Below are positions 35,979 through 46,949 of a DNA stretch of 64,000 nucleotides, in pieces. Source of the DNA: Polaribacter sp. GTDB lineage: Bacteria; Bacteroidota; Bacteroidia; Flavobacteriales; Flavobacteriaceae. Numbering within the stretch: position 1 is the first letter of the stretch; each line of letters opens with the position of its first letter. Under the pieces are notes generated by a model. It made no database searches. It saw nothing but the letters and a program-made list of their open reading frames with translations, and was not told the DNA's origin. The stretch is from assembly GCF_024639685.1 (NCBI RefSeq), contig NZ_JAHEHX010000022.1, positions 1 to 64,000 of the forward strand, in the 5' to 3' direction. The position numbers and the translations under genes are program-made.

Positions 35979-36787
35979 ATGGAATTAACAGAATCTCAAA
36001 TAGAAAACCTTTACAATTTTACAAGGCAACATTATGTAGAATATTATGATGTGCAAACAGATTTGGTAGATCACTTAGGGAATGATATTGAGCAAATTTG
36101 TGTAGAAAATCCAAATTTAACTTTCGAAGAGTAGAGATAAATCCTTTAAAAAATTTATATAAATTTATAAGGCAGCATTATGTGTGCCATTATGATGTGC
36201 AAACAGAATTGGTAGATCATATGGCCAATGATATTGAGCAAATATGGCTAGAATACCCGAAGATTACTTTCGAGGAGGCTAGAGATAAATCGTTTAAAAA
36301 GTTTGGGGTTTTTGGCTTTATGGATGTTATAGAAGCCAAACAAAAGCAAATGGATAAACGCTATTGGAAACTTCTTTTACGTTTTGCAAAAGAGTGGTTT
36401 ACATTACCAAAAGTAATAACAACATTACTCATATTTCTTGCTGTTTTCTTTTTGATGCAAATTCCCTTTGTAGAAATTGCAATAGTAAGTGTTTTATTAA
36501 TTTTAGTAGTTTTTGAAATGATTGCTGTGTATAAAATTAGAAAAGAACACAAAGCAAAAGAAAAGACAGAGGAAAAGATTTTTCTGCTAGAAGCTATGAT
36601 TGGTACAACTAAAAATAGTTTTACTGGTTTTACATTTATCAACCTTTTTAACTTTATAAATCTTACAAAATTCGATTTTTCTGGCTTAAATGTGTATTGG
36701 TTAGTACTTATTGCTCTAACAGTTACTGTATTAGTAATATTTTTTTACGTTGTAACTATGTATTGCCTCAAAAAGCTGAAGAATTAA
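35979..36787 (+). pseudogene. PadR-operon membrane protein with a duplicated, frame-broken N-terminus
   Basis: The ATG at 35979 (12 nt after padR) gives MELTESQIENLYNFTRQHYVEYYD, which stops at 36132. From about 36156 the same sequence recurs as NLYKFIRQHYVCHYDVQTELVDH in another frame, then continues to FEEARDKSFKKFGVFGFMDVIEAKQ, three or four membrane helices (residues 100-220) and a stop at 36787. The two copies are about 146 nt apart and roughly 85% alike. Two bases (GC) are missing from the first copy where the second has GAGGCTAGAG, which causes the stop. Either a tandem duplication decayed or two tandem paralogues fused by deletion. The second part could still be translated from TTG 36098 or a nearby codon. 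Confidence 0.65.
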
Positions 36788-36879
36788 TACTAGAAACCTA
36801 CCCTGAATATAAAATGGCAAAAAATTTGTAACAAAAAAGAGCAATTAACTACTTATATATAACTGAATCGACCAAACCT

Positions 36880-38346
36880 ATGATTTCACATTTCTTAAAT
36901 TTAGAATGGAAACAATATTTTAGAACCGCAAATTGGCAAAAAAGTATTTTTCTAAACATCTTGTTAGTCCTTTTTGCATTGTATTTTATACTCAGCTTTT
37001 TAGCTATTGGTGTAGGAGGATATTGGATTTTAAAAGAGATGTTTCCAAATCAAGATCCATTAATAGTGGTGAATGCTTTTTTGCTGTATGCTTTTGTGGC
37101 AGATTTAATATTTAGATACCTAATGCAAAAGCTTCCAGTTATGAATATTAAACCCATGCTTACTTTACCCATTTCAAAAAGTAAAATTGTACACTATATC
37201 CTTTTAAAGTCGTCCTTTTCTTTTTTTAATTTAATGAGTTTGTTTTTTTACATTCCATTTTCTGTGGTTTTAATAATGCAAGGATACGATTTATGGGGTG
37301 TTTTAGGTTGGTTACTTACAATGATGTGTGGCATTCAATCTGTAAATTTTATTAATTTTTTAGTAAACAAAGACACTAGAGTTTTTATTGCGCTGATCAC
37401 CTTATTGTGTTGTGGTTTTTTAATCAGTTATTTTAACTGGTTCAACCTTGCCGCTTTTATTGGTAAAGGATTCGATTTTTTATACCAAAACCCAATACTT
37501 GCCTTAGCTGCTGTTTTACTTGTATTTCTTCTTTACCGTGAAAATTACAATAGACTAAGAAATGAAGTTTATTTAGATGCGCTTATTTCTGAAAAAACAA
37601 AAGAGGTAAATGCTGCAGATCTTTCTTTTACGGATAAATTAGGAGATCTAGCACCATTTATTAAAAACGATTTACGTTTAATGTGGCGTAATAAAAGAAC
37701 TAAATCTGGTGTTTGGATGCTCTTAATGGGACTTTTGTATGGCTTGTTTTTTTACCCTAACCCTATGTACAAAGACATGGACTTTATGTTTGTTTTAGTA
37801 GGTGTTTTCTCAACAGGGACTTTCTTAATTAATTTTGGACAATTTATCCCTGCTTGGGATAGTGGTTACTATAAAATGCTAATGAGTCAGAATTTTAAAT
37901 ATGAACGCTACTTAGAATCCAAATACACCATTATGAGTATAAGTGTTGCAGCATTATTTGTATTAGGTATACCGTATGTTTTTTTCGGTTGGAAAGTGCT
38001 CTTTGTCCATTTCGCAGCCATGATTTATAATCTTGGGGTAAACACACATTTTATTTTATTAGGAGGAACGTTCAACCGAAAAAAAATTAACTTAGATGAA
38101 AAAGCCGCATTTAATTTCCAAGGAACAGGAGCTGTACAATGGTTAATTGGTTTGCCTTTAATGCTCTTACCTATGGGTATATTCGCATTACTCAATTGGT
38201 TGGTAAGTTTCGAAATTGCAACCATTACATTAGCTGTTCTCGGTTTTATTGGTATTGCACTTCATAAAAAATTGATGACAGCCATCACAAAAAAATACAT
38301 TACAAATAAGTATGTAATGATTCACGCATTTAATCAAGAAAACTAA
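36880..38346 (+). CDS. ABC transporter permease, DUF5687 family
   Basis: 488 residues with about 12 hydrophobic helices in two halves. It starts MISHFLNLEWKQYFRT, typical of DUF5687 permeases, with MNIKPMLTLPISKSKIVHY and a second-half repeat LRLMWRNKRTKSGVWML. It ends 7 nt before the ATPase gene, so the pair forms an exporter in the inner membrane. The PadR regulator upstream suggests induction by a toxic or signal compound. The substrate is unknown. Confidence 0.85.
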   Translation: MISHFLNLEWKQYFRTANWQKSIFLNILLVLFALYFILSFLAIGVGGYWILKEMFPNQDPLIVVNAFLLYAFVADLIFRYLMQKLPVMNIKPMLTLPISKSKIVHYILLKSSFSFFNLMSLFFYIPFSVVLIMQGYDLWGVLGWLLTMMCGIQSVNFINFLVNKDTRVFIALITLLCCGFLISYFNWFNLAAFIGKGFDFLYQNPILALAAVLLVFLLYRENYNRLRNEVYLDALISEKTKEVNAADLSFTDKLGDLAPFIKNDLRLMWRNKRTKSGVWMLLMGLLYGLFFYPNPMYKDMDFMFVLVGVFSTGTFLINFGQFIPAWDSGYYKMLMSQNFKYERYLESKYTIMSISVAALFVLGIPYVFFGWKVLFVHFAAMIYNLGVNTHFILLGGTFNRKKINLDEKAAFNFQGTGAVQWLIGLPLMLLPMGIFALLNWLVSFEIATITLAVLGFIGIALHKKLMTAITKKYITNKYVMIHAFNQEN

Positions 38347-38353
38347 ACAACCC

Positions 38354-39049
38354 ATGATACAAACTACACAACTTTCAAAAAAATACGGATCAGCAGCGGT
38401 TTTAAACATTAACGAATTAGAAATTCCAGCGGGTCAAAGTTTTGGTTTAGTGGGCAACAATGGGGCTGGTAAAACAACGTATTTTAATATTTTATTAGAT
38501 TTAATTAGACCAACAACCGGAGCTATTGTAAATAATGATATACAAGTAAACACCAGTGAAGATTGGAAATCATTTACGGGCTCTTTTATAGATGAATCTT
38601 TTTTAATTGGCTATTTAACAGCAGAAGAATACTTTGAGTTTGTGGGCGATTTAAGAGGAATGAATAAAGCAGATGTTACTGCATTTATTGCTGAATTTAA
38701 CGAGTTTTTTAACGGTGAAATTATTGGGAAAAAGAAATACTTGAGAGATCTTAGTAAAGGAAACCAGAAAAAAGTAGGCATTGTAGCTGCTATGATGGGA
38801 AGTCCTAAAGTGGTAATATTAGACGAGCCTTTTGCCAATTTAGACCCTACTACACAAATTCGACTTAAAAAAATAATAAGTCAACTTACCAAAAACAGAG
38901 AAGTTACCGTCTTAATTTCTAGTCATGATTTAACACATGTAACAGAAGTATGTGAGCGAATTGTGGTTTTAGACAAAGGAAACATAGTTAAAGACATTGT
39001 CACTTCTGAAGAAACATTACAAGAGCTAGAAAGCTATTTTGCAGTCTAA
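38354..39049 (+). CDS. ABC transporter ATP-binding protein
   Basis: 231 residues. Walker A GNNGAGKTT (residues about 34-42), signature LRDLSKGNQKKV (a variant of LSGGQ, near residue 135), Walker B VVILDEPFANLDP and the H-loop SSHDL. It energises the DUF5687 permease encoded just upstream. Confidence 0.92.
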   Translation: MIQTTQLSKKYGSAAVLNINELEIPAGQSFGLVGNNGAGKTTYFNILLDLIRPTTGAIVNNDIQVNTSEDWKSFTGSFIDESFLIGYLTAEEYFEFVGDLRGMNKADVTAFIAEFNEFFNGEIIGKKKYLRDLSKGNQKKVGIVAAMMGSPKVVILDEPFANLDPTTQIRLKKIISQLTKNREVTVLISSHDLTHVTEVCERIVVLDKGNIVKDIVTSEETLQELESYFAV

Positions 39050-39126
39050 TACTTTAATCTGTAATTTATTGTTATTTTTACACACGGAATTTATACTATT
39101 TTCACTTTAACTGAGTTGTAAATACA

Positions 39127-41373
39127 ATGTATATTCTTGTTAAGAATAAAATAGCTTCGCTGATTTTGAAAATAATAATTAGAGTACTTTTTTTAGGAGT
39201 TTGTTATGCAATCGTTTCTTGTAGCACAAAAAAAGATACTATTATTAGTAGAAACTATCATGCTTTAACTTCTGACTATAATATTCTTTTTAATGGAAAT
39301 ACAGCATTTCAAGATGGAATTAAAGCAATAGATGAGACTTATAAAGAGGATTGGTTTTCACAAATTCCTATAGAGCCAATTACTTTTGATGAAGACAAAA
39401 TAGTAGTACCATCTTTTAACAACAAGCCTGGTGCTGGCTTTTCCTCTTCTTCAGACAAAAAAGAGACAACTACTTTCGAAAGAGCAGAAGAAAAAGCAGT
39501 AAAAGCCATACAAAGACATGGCATGAATATAGAAGGAATAGAAAGAAATAGGCAAATAGATGATGCCTATTTATTGCTTGGAAAATCTCGCTATTACCAG
39601 CAACGTTTTGTACCGGCTGTAGAGGCTTTTAATTATGTGATTGCCAATTATCCTAGTGCTAACTTAATCGCTGAAACAAAAATTTGGAGAGCTAAAACAA
39701 ATATTAGGTTAGATAATGAAGAAACGGCAATAGAGTCTATGAAGTTGTTGTTAGTGGTTAAAGATACTTTAGAGGCTGAATTAACAAATAAAATTAAAGA
39801 GCAAGGACATACAGCGCTAGCTATGGCTTACTTGAAAAGTGATAGCTTACAGAATGCAAAAAAGCACCTCTTATTATCAACTAGAACTTTAGAAAACAAA
39901 GCGCAAGCAGCTAGAAACTTATTTGTTTTAGGACAATTATACAGCTCAGAAAATAAAAAAGATTCAGCAAGCTGGGTATTTAAAAAATTGGTAAACTTTA
40001 AAAAAGCGCCCTACAAATATAAAATCCATGCACAAATTGCTTTGGCAAAAAATACCATAAACGATTCTACTTCTGTTCTAGTTTTAAATACACTTCAAGA
40101 ACTAATTAAAGATAGGGCAAACAAGCCTTATTTAGATCAGTTATATTATCAATCTGGTGTTTTGCAGGAGAAAAAAGATAGCATTCAGCTTGCAAAAAAA
40201 CTATATTATAAGTCCTTACGCGCAGAAAATGGAGGAGAAAAGCAGAAAACATTTACCTATGAGAATTTAGGAAACTTGGCCTTTAAGGAATCATTGTACC
40301 AAAACGCTAGTGCTTATTATGATAGTGTTTTACAGTTTTCTAAAGATAGTCTGAGTTTAAGAATTCGAAGAATAAAGCGTAAATATAAAAATTTAGCATC
40401 TTTAATTCAATTCGAAAACACTTTAGCTACTAATGATAGTATTTTAAAAATAGTAGTTCTTTCTAAAGAAGCGCAAACAGCTTTTTTTCAGAATTATATC
40501 GAAAAATTAAAAAAAGAAGATGAAGCTGCAGCTCAACGTCGTCTTAATCAAATGGCTTTTGGGGGCGCAGCAACAGACTTAGCTTCAGCAAAAAAAGGAG
40601 AATGGTACTTTTACAATAGTCAGTCTTTAGGTTTTGGTAAATCTGAATTTTTAAAAATCTGGGGTTCTAGAGTCTTAGAAGATAATTGGAGATGGTCTGA
40701 AAAGGCAAGTAACATCCAATCTATAAAAGATACTGTAGTTGCCGCAAAAATAAATGTTAAATATGACTTAGAAACCTATTTAAATACAATTCCGACTGAA
40801 AAAAAAGTGATAGATAGTTTGGCGGTTGCTAGAAATGAAGCCTTGTACGAGTTAGGATTAATTTACAAAGAACAGTTTAAAAATTACCCGTTAGCAGCAC
40901 AAAGGTTACTTCGTGCTAAAGATGAAAATAAAGATGAATCATTTATTTTACCAATACATTGGCACTTATATCAGCTATACACAACTTTAGGGAAAACTAG
41001 CAAAGCACTTATTTATAAAAATAAAATTTTAACAGAGTACCCTGAAACTAAATTTGCGCAAATTATTTTAAACCCTAATATTGTTTTCGAAGATGATGTA
41101 AAGGTCAGTGATGTGGAAAGTAAATACAAAATGCTATATTACGCCTACAAAGACAATAACTTTTCAGAAGTAATTCATCAAATAGATGCTTTTTTACCTA
41201 CAATTCCTAATGCTGTTTTATTACCAAAGTTCGAATTGTTAAAAGCACTAGCCGTTGGGAAAAGCACTGACAAGAAAACGTATGAAGATGCACTCACTTT
41301 CGTTATTGTTAATTACGCAAGTACACCAGAAGCAGAAAAGGCAAAAAACATATTAGCACAATTAAAAAAATAG
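39127..41373 (+). CDS. porW: T9SS/gliding lipoprotein SprE (PorW)
   Basis: 748 residues. Lipobox AIVSC (about residue 32) followed by STKKDT and SRNYHALTSDYNILFNG, the recognised N-terminus of SprE/PorW. The rest is made of TPR-like helical repeats (YLLLGKSRYYQQRFVPAVEAFNYV, ALYELGLIYKEQFKNYPLAA). In Flavobacterium johnsoniae SprE, and in Porphyromonas PorW, are needed for type IX secretion. This fits the many T9SS cargo proteins in the window. Bactofilin follows 5 nt later. Confidence 0.85.
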   Translation: MYILVKNKIASLILKIIIRVLFLGVCYAIVSCSTKKDTIISRNYHALTSDYNILFNGNTAFQDGIKAIDETYKEDWFSQIPIEPITFDEDKIVVPSFNNKPGAGFSSSSDKKETTTFERAEEKAVKAIQRHGMNIEGIERNRQIDDAYLLLGKSRYYQQRFVPAVEAFNYVIANYPSANLIAETKIWRAKTNIRLDNEETAIESMKLLLVVKDTLEAELTNKIKEQGHTALAMAYLKSDSLQNAKKHLLLSTRTLENKAQAARNLFVLGQLYSSENKKDSASWVFKKLVNFKKAPYKYKIHAQIALAKNTINDSTSVLVLNTLQELIKDRANKPYLDQLYYQSGVLQEKKDSIQLAKKLYYKSLRAENGGEKQKTFTYENLGNLAFKESLYQNASAYYDSVLQFSKDSLSLRIRRIKRKYKNLASLIQFENTLATNDSILKIVVLSKEAQTAFFQNYIEKLKKEDEAAAQRRLNQMAFGGAATDLASAKKGEWYFYNSQSLGFGKSEFLKIWGSRVLEDNWRWSEKASNIQSIKDTVVAAKINVKYDLETYLNTIPTEKKVIDSLAVARNEALYELGLIYKEQFKNYPLAAQRLLRAKDENKDESFILPIHWHLYQLYTTLGKTSKALIYKNKILTEYPETKFAQIILNPNIVFEDDVKVSDVESKYKMLYYAYKDNNFSEVIHQIDAFLPTIPNAVLLPKFELLKALAVGKSTDKKTYEDALTFVIVNYASTPEAEKAKNILAQLKK

Positions 41374-41378
41374 TTAAA

Positions 41379-41792
41379 ATGTTTAAAAAAGAAATCAACA
41401 AAAAACCCAATTCAGAAGTGATGGAAAGAAACCTAATAGCAAAAAACACAACGATTGTTGGAGAAGTTTTATCAGAAGGAGATTTTAGAATAGATGGAAT
41501 TTTAGAAGGGAATTTAAAAACAAATGGGCGTGTAATTATAGGGGTTTCTGGTAATGTAAAGGGTGTTATTTCTGCCACAAATGCAGATATAGAAGGAGCG
41601 TTTTCTGGAGATTTAAAAGTAGAAAAAACCTTAACACTTAAAGAAACCGCAAACATTACTGGAGATGTAGTTGTAGGTAGGTTATCTGTAGAGCCAGGAG
41701 CAACATTTAATGCCTCATGCAGTATGAAGGTGCCTTCTAAAGAAATAAAATTATCTGATGGCAAAAAAGAATCCAAAAAAACAATCGCATAA
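41379..41792 (+). CDS. Bactofilin (polymer-forming cytoskeletal protein)
   Basis: 137 residues. The central beta-helix has the repeating pattern GEVLSEGDFRIDGILEGNLKT, GRVIIGVSGNVKGVI, ADIEGAFSGDLKV, NITGDVVVGRLSVEPGA, with unstructured ends, as in bactofilins. It forms filaments at the membrane. It lies between sprE/porW and the ATP synthase genes, a conserved order in the family. Its end overlaps atpZ by 35 nt. Confidence 0.9.
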   Translation: MFKKEINKKPNSEVMERNLIAKNTTIVGEVLSEGDFRIDGILEGNLKTNGRVIIGVSGNVKGVISATNADIEGAFSGDLKVEKTLTLKETANITGDVVVGRLSVEPGATFNASCSMKVPSKEIKLSDGKKESKKTIA

Positions 41793-41997
41793 AAAGGTAC
41801 AGAAACCAATAAATAAGGCATTACAGCTTTCGGGTGCAGGTCTGCAAATGGGTGCTACTATATATTTTGGTTTTCTTTTGGGGCAATGGTTAGACGTTAA
41901 GTTTAAAACTACTTACCTAGAGAAAACTATAACCTTACTTTCAGTTTTCTTGGCTATGTATACTTTAATCAAACAAGCCCAAAAAATTAATGATTAA
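41758..41997 (+). CDS. atpZ: AtpZ/AtpI-family ATP synthase accessory protein
   Basis: 79 residues. A basic N-terminus and two membrane helices (SGAGLQMGATIYFGFLLGQWLD and a LLSVFLAMYTL stretch) match AtpZ (AtpI-related). AtpZ assists F-type ATP synthase assembly or Mg uptake. It overlaps the bactofilin end by 35 nt and the next gene by 8 nt, so translation is coupled. Confidence 0.8.
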   Translation: MAKKNPKKQSHKKVQKPINKALQLSGAGLQMGATIYFGFLLGQWLDVKFKTTYLEKTITLLSVFLAMYTLIKQAQKIND

Positions 41998-42379
41998 AAA
42001 TTTTATAACATACACACTTACCTGTATTTTATTATATACTTTAGGCTTGTTTTTACATAATACTTATTTAGAAACCAATAAAATTTTATTGCCTTTTTCT
42101 TTGCAAAAAATCTACCTGTTTCATGCGGGTTTTTCGCTTATTGTTTGTATAAATTTACTAGCACTCTCAAATGTTAATAAGATTCTAGATCAACTTGGGT
42201 TTATTTATCTAGGCACAATACTTTTAAAAATATTACTATTTTCTATAATCTTTTATAAATCAATAATTACCAACGAAATCTTAGAATTTTCAGCAAGAAT
42301 ATCGCTTATAATTCCGATATTGATTTTTTTATTAACAGAGGCTTTTTTCTTAGTACAAATACTACAGAAAAAAGAATAA
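41990..42379 (+). CDS. Small four-helix membrane protein of the atp operon
   Basis: 129 residues with about four membrane helices (ITYTLTCILLYTLGLFL, LFHAGFSLIVCINLLAL, YLGTILLKILLFSIIF, LIIPILIFLLTEAFFL). The position between atpZ and atpB is the place of the AtpI/DUF6168-like gene in Bacteroidota. It probably helps ATP synthase assembly; that is from position only. Confidence 0.65.
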   Translation: MIKNFITYTLTCILLYTLGLFLHNTYLETNKILLPFSLQKIYLFHAGFSLIVCINLLALSNVNKILDQLGFIYLGTILLKILLFSIIFYKSIITNEILEFSARISLIIPILIFLLTEAFFLVQILQKKE

Positions 42380-42401
42380 TGAAAAATATCTTTAAAAAGG
42401 G

Positions 42402-42431
42402 TTTGTAGTTTTGAATTATTGCGTATTTTTG
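42402..42431 (+). promoter_or_regulatory. Promoter of the atpBEFHAG operon
   Basis: TTTG at 42402-42405, an 18-nt spacer, then TATTTTTG at 42424-42431, an excellent match to the Bacteroidota TTTG / TAnnTTTG promoter. Transcription would begin near 42438, about 22 nt before atpB. Confidence 0.75.
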
Positions 42432-42459
42432 CGCCGAATTTAGAAAGCGTATTTTTACC

Positions 42460-43596
42460 ATGAAGGTTGCACAAAAATCAATCAAATTTCTTACAATATC
42501 ATTAATAGCTCTTTTTTCAGCTACTATTTTTGCCTCTGGTTCAGATAAAAAACATGATAACCAAAATGATGGAGGTCGTGTAAATACAAAGGAAGAAGTA
42601 GAAGCCTACATTTTACATCACATTAAAGATTCTCACGATTTTTCTTTATATTTTTATACTGGTGATGATGGTGAAAGACATCACTTAGGTTTTCCTTTAC
42701 CAATTATTTTATGGACTAGCGAAGGCTTAGTAACTTTTATGTCTTCAGAATTTCATAATAATGATGATGGACATGTAATTGTAGAAAAGAAAGGATTAAA
42801 ATTCGCAAAAGTTCATAGTAAGATATTAGAATTAGATAAAGGAGCTGCAACAGTTTCTTTTGATGAAACTCATCACGCGACTAATGCAAACAAGGTTTTA
42901 GATTTTTCAATTACAAAAAGTGTTGTAGGTATTCTATTAATAGGATTCTTATTGTTGTTTTGGTTTTCTAGATTGGCAAAACAATATAAAACAAAACAAG
43001 TACCAACTGGTTTTGCAAGAGTGTTAGAGCCTTTAGTAATTTACGTAAGAGACGAAATAGCAAGGCCAAACATTGGTGACAAACACTATAGAAGATTTAC
43101 AGGATATTTATTAACTGTATTTTTCTTTATATGGATTTTAAACTTAGCGGGTTTAACTCCATTAGGATTTAATGTTACAGGTCAGTTAGCAGTTACTGCT
43201 TGTTTGGCAATCTTTACATTAATTATTTATTCAGTAAGTGGTACAAAAGGATATTGGATGCATATGATATGGATGCCAGGAGTTCCTGTTTTAATTCGCC
43301 CAGTATTAGCAATTATAGAATTAGCTGGTGCATTATTAATTAAACCATTTTCATTATTAGTTCGTTTGTTTGCGAACATTTCAGCAGGTCATATTGTGGT
43401 AATGAGCTTAATTGCAATTATGTTTACACTAAAAGAATCTTTAGGGGTTGTTGGTGCAACAGGGTTGTCTTTAGTATTATCATTTTTTATAACATTAATT
43501 GAGGTTTTAGTTGCTTTTTTACAAGCGTATATCTTTACAATGCTTTCAGCATTATTTATTGGTATGGCTGTAGAAGATCATGCTGAAGCTCATTAA
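42460..43596 (+). CDS. atpB: F0F1 ATP synthase subunit a
   Basis: 378 residues. The N-terminus has a hydrophobic segment and a His/Asp-rich extension (residues 20-150) usual in Bacteroidota, then five or six helices. SLLVRLFANISAGHIVVMSL carries the essential Arg in helix 4, and VLVAFLQAYIFTMLSALFIGMAVEDH closes the protein. It forms the ion channel next to the c-ring. First gene of the promoter-driven operon. Confidence 0.93.
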   Translation: MKVAQKSIKFLTISLIALFSATIFASGSDKKHDNQNDGGRVNTKEEVEAYILHHIKDSHDFSLYFYTGDDGERHHLGFPLPIILWTSEGLVTFMSSEFHNNDDGHVIVEKKGLKFAKVHSKILELDKGAATVSFDETHHATNANKVLDFSITKSVVGILLIGFLLLFWFSRLAKQYKTKQVPTGFARVLEPLVIYVRDEIARPNIGDKHYRRFTGYLLTVFFFIWILNLAGLTPLGFNVTGQLAVTACLAIFTLIIYSVSGTKGYWMHMIWMPGVPVLIRPVLAIIELAGALLIKPFSLLVRLFANISAGHIVVMSLIAIMFTLKESLGVVGATGLSLVLSFFITLIEVLVAFLQAYIFTMLSALFIGMAVEDHAEAH

Positions 43597-43611
43597 TACA
43601 AATTTGTTTAA

Positions 43612-43821
<210 letters not shown>

Positions 43822-43840
43822 TCCAAACAAAAACAAAAAG

Positions 43841-43877
43841 CACAATTCTGTAACGGTTGGTTACAGAATGTGTTTTT
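43841..43877 (+). terminator. Stem-loop with T run inside the atp operon
   Basis: CACAATTCTGTAAC / GTTACAGAATGTG (one bulged A), loop GGTTG, then T5, between atpE and atpF. Because the operon continues, it may act as a partial terminator or an RNA-stability element that raises the c-subunit share. That role is inference. Confidence 0.7.
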
Positions 43878-43917
43878 AATTAAACAAAAAGAAAAAAACA
43901 TATAATTAGTTTATAGA

Positions 43918-44418
43918 ATGGAAACTTTATTAAACGATTTTTCACCAGGATTATTTGTAGTCTCTACAATTTTATTATTAGCTTTAATAGGATTAATGGT
44001 GAAATTTGCTTGGAAACCTATTTTGAACTCTTTAGAAGAAAGAGAATCAGGAATAGAAAATGCACTAGCAGCAGCAGAAAATGCACGTAAAGAAATGCAA
44101 AACTTAACTGCAGATAATGAAAGGTTAGCAAAAGAAGCTAGAGCAGAAAGAGAAGCTATGATGAAAGAAGCTAGAGAAATTAGCGATAAAATTATTTCTG
44201 ATGCAAAAGAAGATGCAAAAGAAGTAACTACTAAGCTAATCGAAACAGCACAAGCTTCAATTCAACAAGAAAAGCAAGCAGCTCTAGCAGAATTAAAGAA
44301 AAACGTAGCAGAATTATCTATTGGTATAGCAGAGTCTGTAATAAAGAAAGAATTGTCTTCTAAGAAAGATCAATTAGATCTAGTAGAAGGGATTTTAAAA
44401 GACGTAACTTTAAACTAA
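43918..44418 (+). CDS. atpF: F0F1 ATP synthase subunit b
   Basis: 166 residues. One N-terminal membrane helix (FSPGLFVVSTILLLALIGLMV), then WKPILNSLEERE and a long charged helix, as in b subunits (peripheral stalk). It ends 4 nt before atpH. Confidence 0.93.
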   Translation: METLLNDFSPGLFVVSTILLLALIGLMVKFAWKPILNSLEERESGIENALAAAENARKEMQNLTADNERLAKEARAEREAMMKEAREISDKIISDAKEDAKEVTTKLIETAQASIQQEKQAALAELKKNVAELSIGIAESVIKKELSSKKDQLDLVEGILKDVTLN

Positions 44419-44422
44419 TTTT

Positions 44423-44980
44423 ATGAAAGACGCAAGAGCAGCATTACGTTACGCAAAAGCTATTTTAAATCTTGCTAAAGATTCTAATGATGAATCTGCT
44501 GTGCATGAAGATATGCAGCTAATTGTAGCTACTATCGAAGACAGTAAAGAACTTTCTGTAGTTTTAGAAAGTCCTGTTATAAAGGCTGCAGATAAAATGA
44601 ATGTTTTAAAAGCTACATTTTCTAGCAAAATAAACAACATTACATTAGGCCTTTTTAATCTTTTACAAGAAAATAAAAGAATCGCTATGTTAGAGGCTAT
44701 TGCTAAGCAATATTCAATAATATACGATTTTGATAAAAATACACAAGTAGCTAAAGTTACAACAGCTGTGCCTATTTCTCCAGAAATTGAAACGCAAGTA
44801 TTAGCAAAAATTGTAGCTTTAACAGGTGATAAAGCAAACTTAGTAAATGAGGTTAACCCTTCAATATTAGGTGGTTTTATTTTAAGAGTTGGAGATGTGC
44901 AGTATGATGCAAGTATCTCTAATCATTTAAGTGAATTGAAAAAGGAATTTGACAACAGTCATTACATTCCAAAAATTTAA
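44423..44980 (+). CDS. atpH: F0F1 ATP synthase subunit delta
   Basis: 185 residues. The N-terminal helical bundle begins ARAALRYAKAILNLAK; the C-terminal ILGGFILRVGDVQYDASISNHL is the delta/OSCP signature. It links the stator to the F1 head. Position between atpF and atpA is standard. Confidence 0.92.
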   Translation: MKDARAALRYAKAILNLAKDSNDESAVHEDMQLIVATIEDSKELSVVLESPVIKAADKMNVLKATFSSKINNITLGLFNLLQENKRIAMLEAIAKQYSIIYDFDKNTQVAKVTTAVPISPEIETQVLAKIVALTGDKANLVNEVNPSILGGFILRVGDVQYDASISNHLSELKKEFDNSHYIPKI

Positions 44981-44983
44981 TAA

Positions 44984-46579
<1,596 letters not shown>

Positions 46580-46580
46580 G

Positions 46581-46615
46581 CACAAGTTAAGAGTTCAGAG
46601 TTAAAAGTTATGAGT
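46581..46615 (+). repeat. Left inverted repeat of the element between atpA and atpG
   Basis: 35 nt whose reverse complement matches 46942-46976 at 28 of 35 positions without gaps. It starts 2 nt after the atpA stop and includes the start codon of the four-helix ORF. Confidence 0.8.
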
Positions 46616-46949
46616 AAGCTTAACGAAAGCCCAATAAGAATAAAAAGTTTTCAGTTTGCTTGTGAAATAGTTTTATATTGTGATACTCTTAAAGAAAATA
46701 AAGATTTTGAGCTAGCATCTCAATTAATAAGAAGTGGAACTAGTATTGGAGCCAATACTAGAGAAGCTCAAAGAGGAGTTAGCTTAAAAGATTTTAAAAA
46801 TAAGTTTGGGATTGCTTTAAAAGAAGCTTGATGAAACCAAATATTGGTTAGAAATTTTAGAAGCAACTGGTAGAAAAGTACCTCTAGAATTGAATAAAAA
46901 GTGTGAAGAGTTAATAAGAATTTTGGTATCAATTATCAAAAACTCATAA
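46610..46949 (+). pseudogene. Four-helix-bundle protein (23S rRNA intervening-sequence protein type), frameshifted
   Basis: ATG at 46610. SFQFACEIVLYCDTL, QLIRSGTSIGANTREAQRG and DFKNKFGIALKEA are classic for this family. A single extra T after GAAGCT shifts the frame to TGA at 46829-46831; skipping it gives DETKYWLEILEATGRK and KKCEELIRILVSIIKNS to a stop at 46947-46949. So the gene is complete but broken once. Such proteins are normally encoded inside 23S rRNA intervening sequences or next to retroelements; here the gene lies between atpA and atpG within an inverted-repeat pair. Its biochemical role is not known. Confidence 0.8.

Noticed and set aside
41309..41821. 170-codon minus-strand frame over the bactofilin gene
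   Set aside because: It lies opposite bactofilin and atpZ, both clearly recognised, and has no family features of its own.
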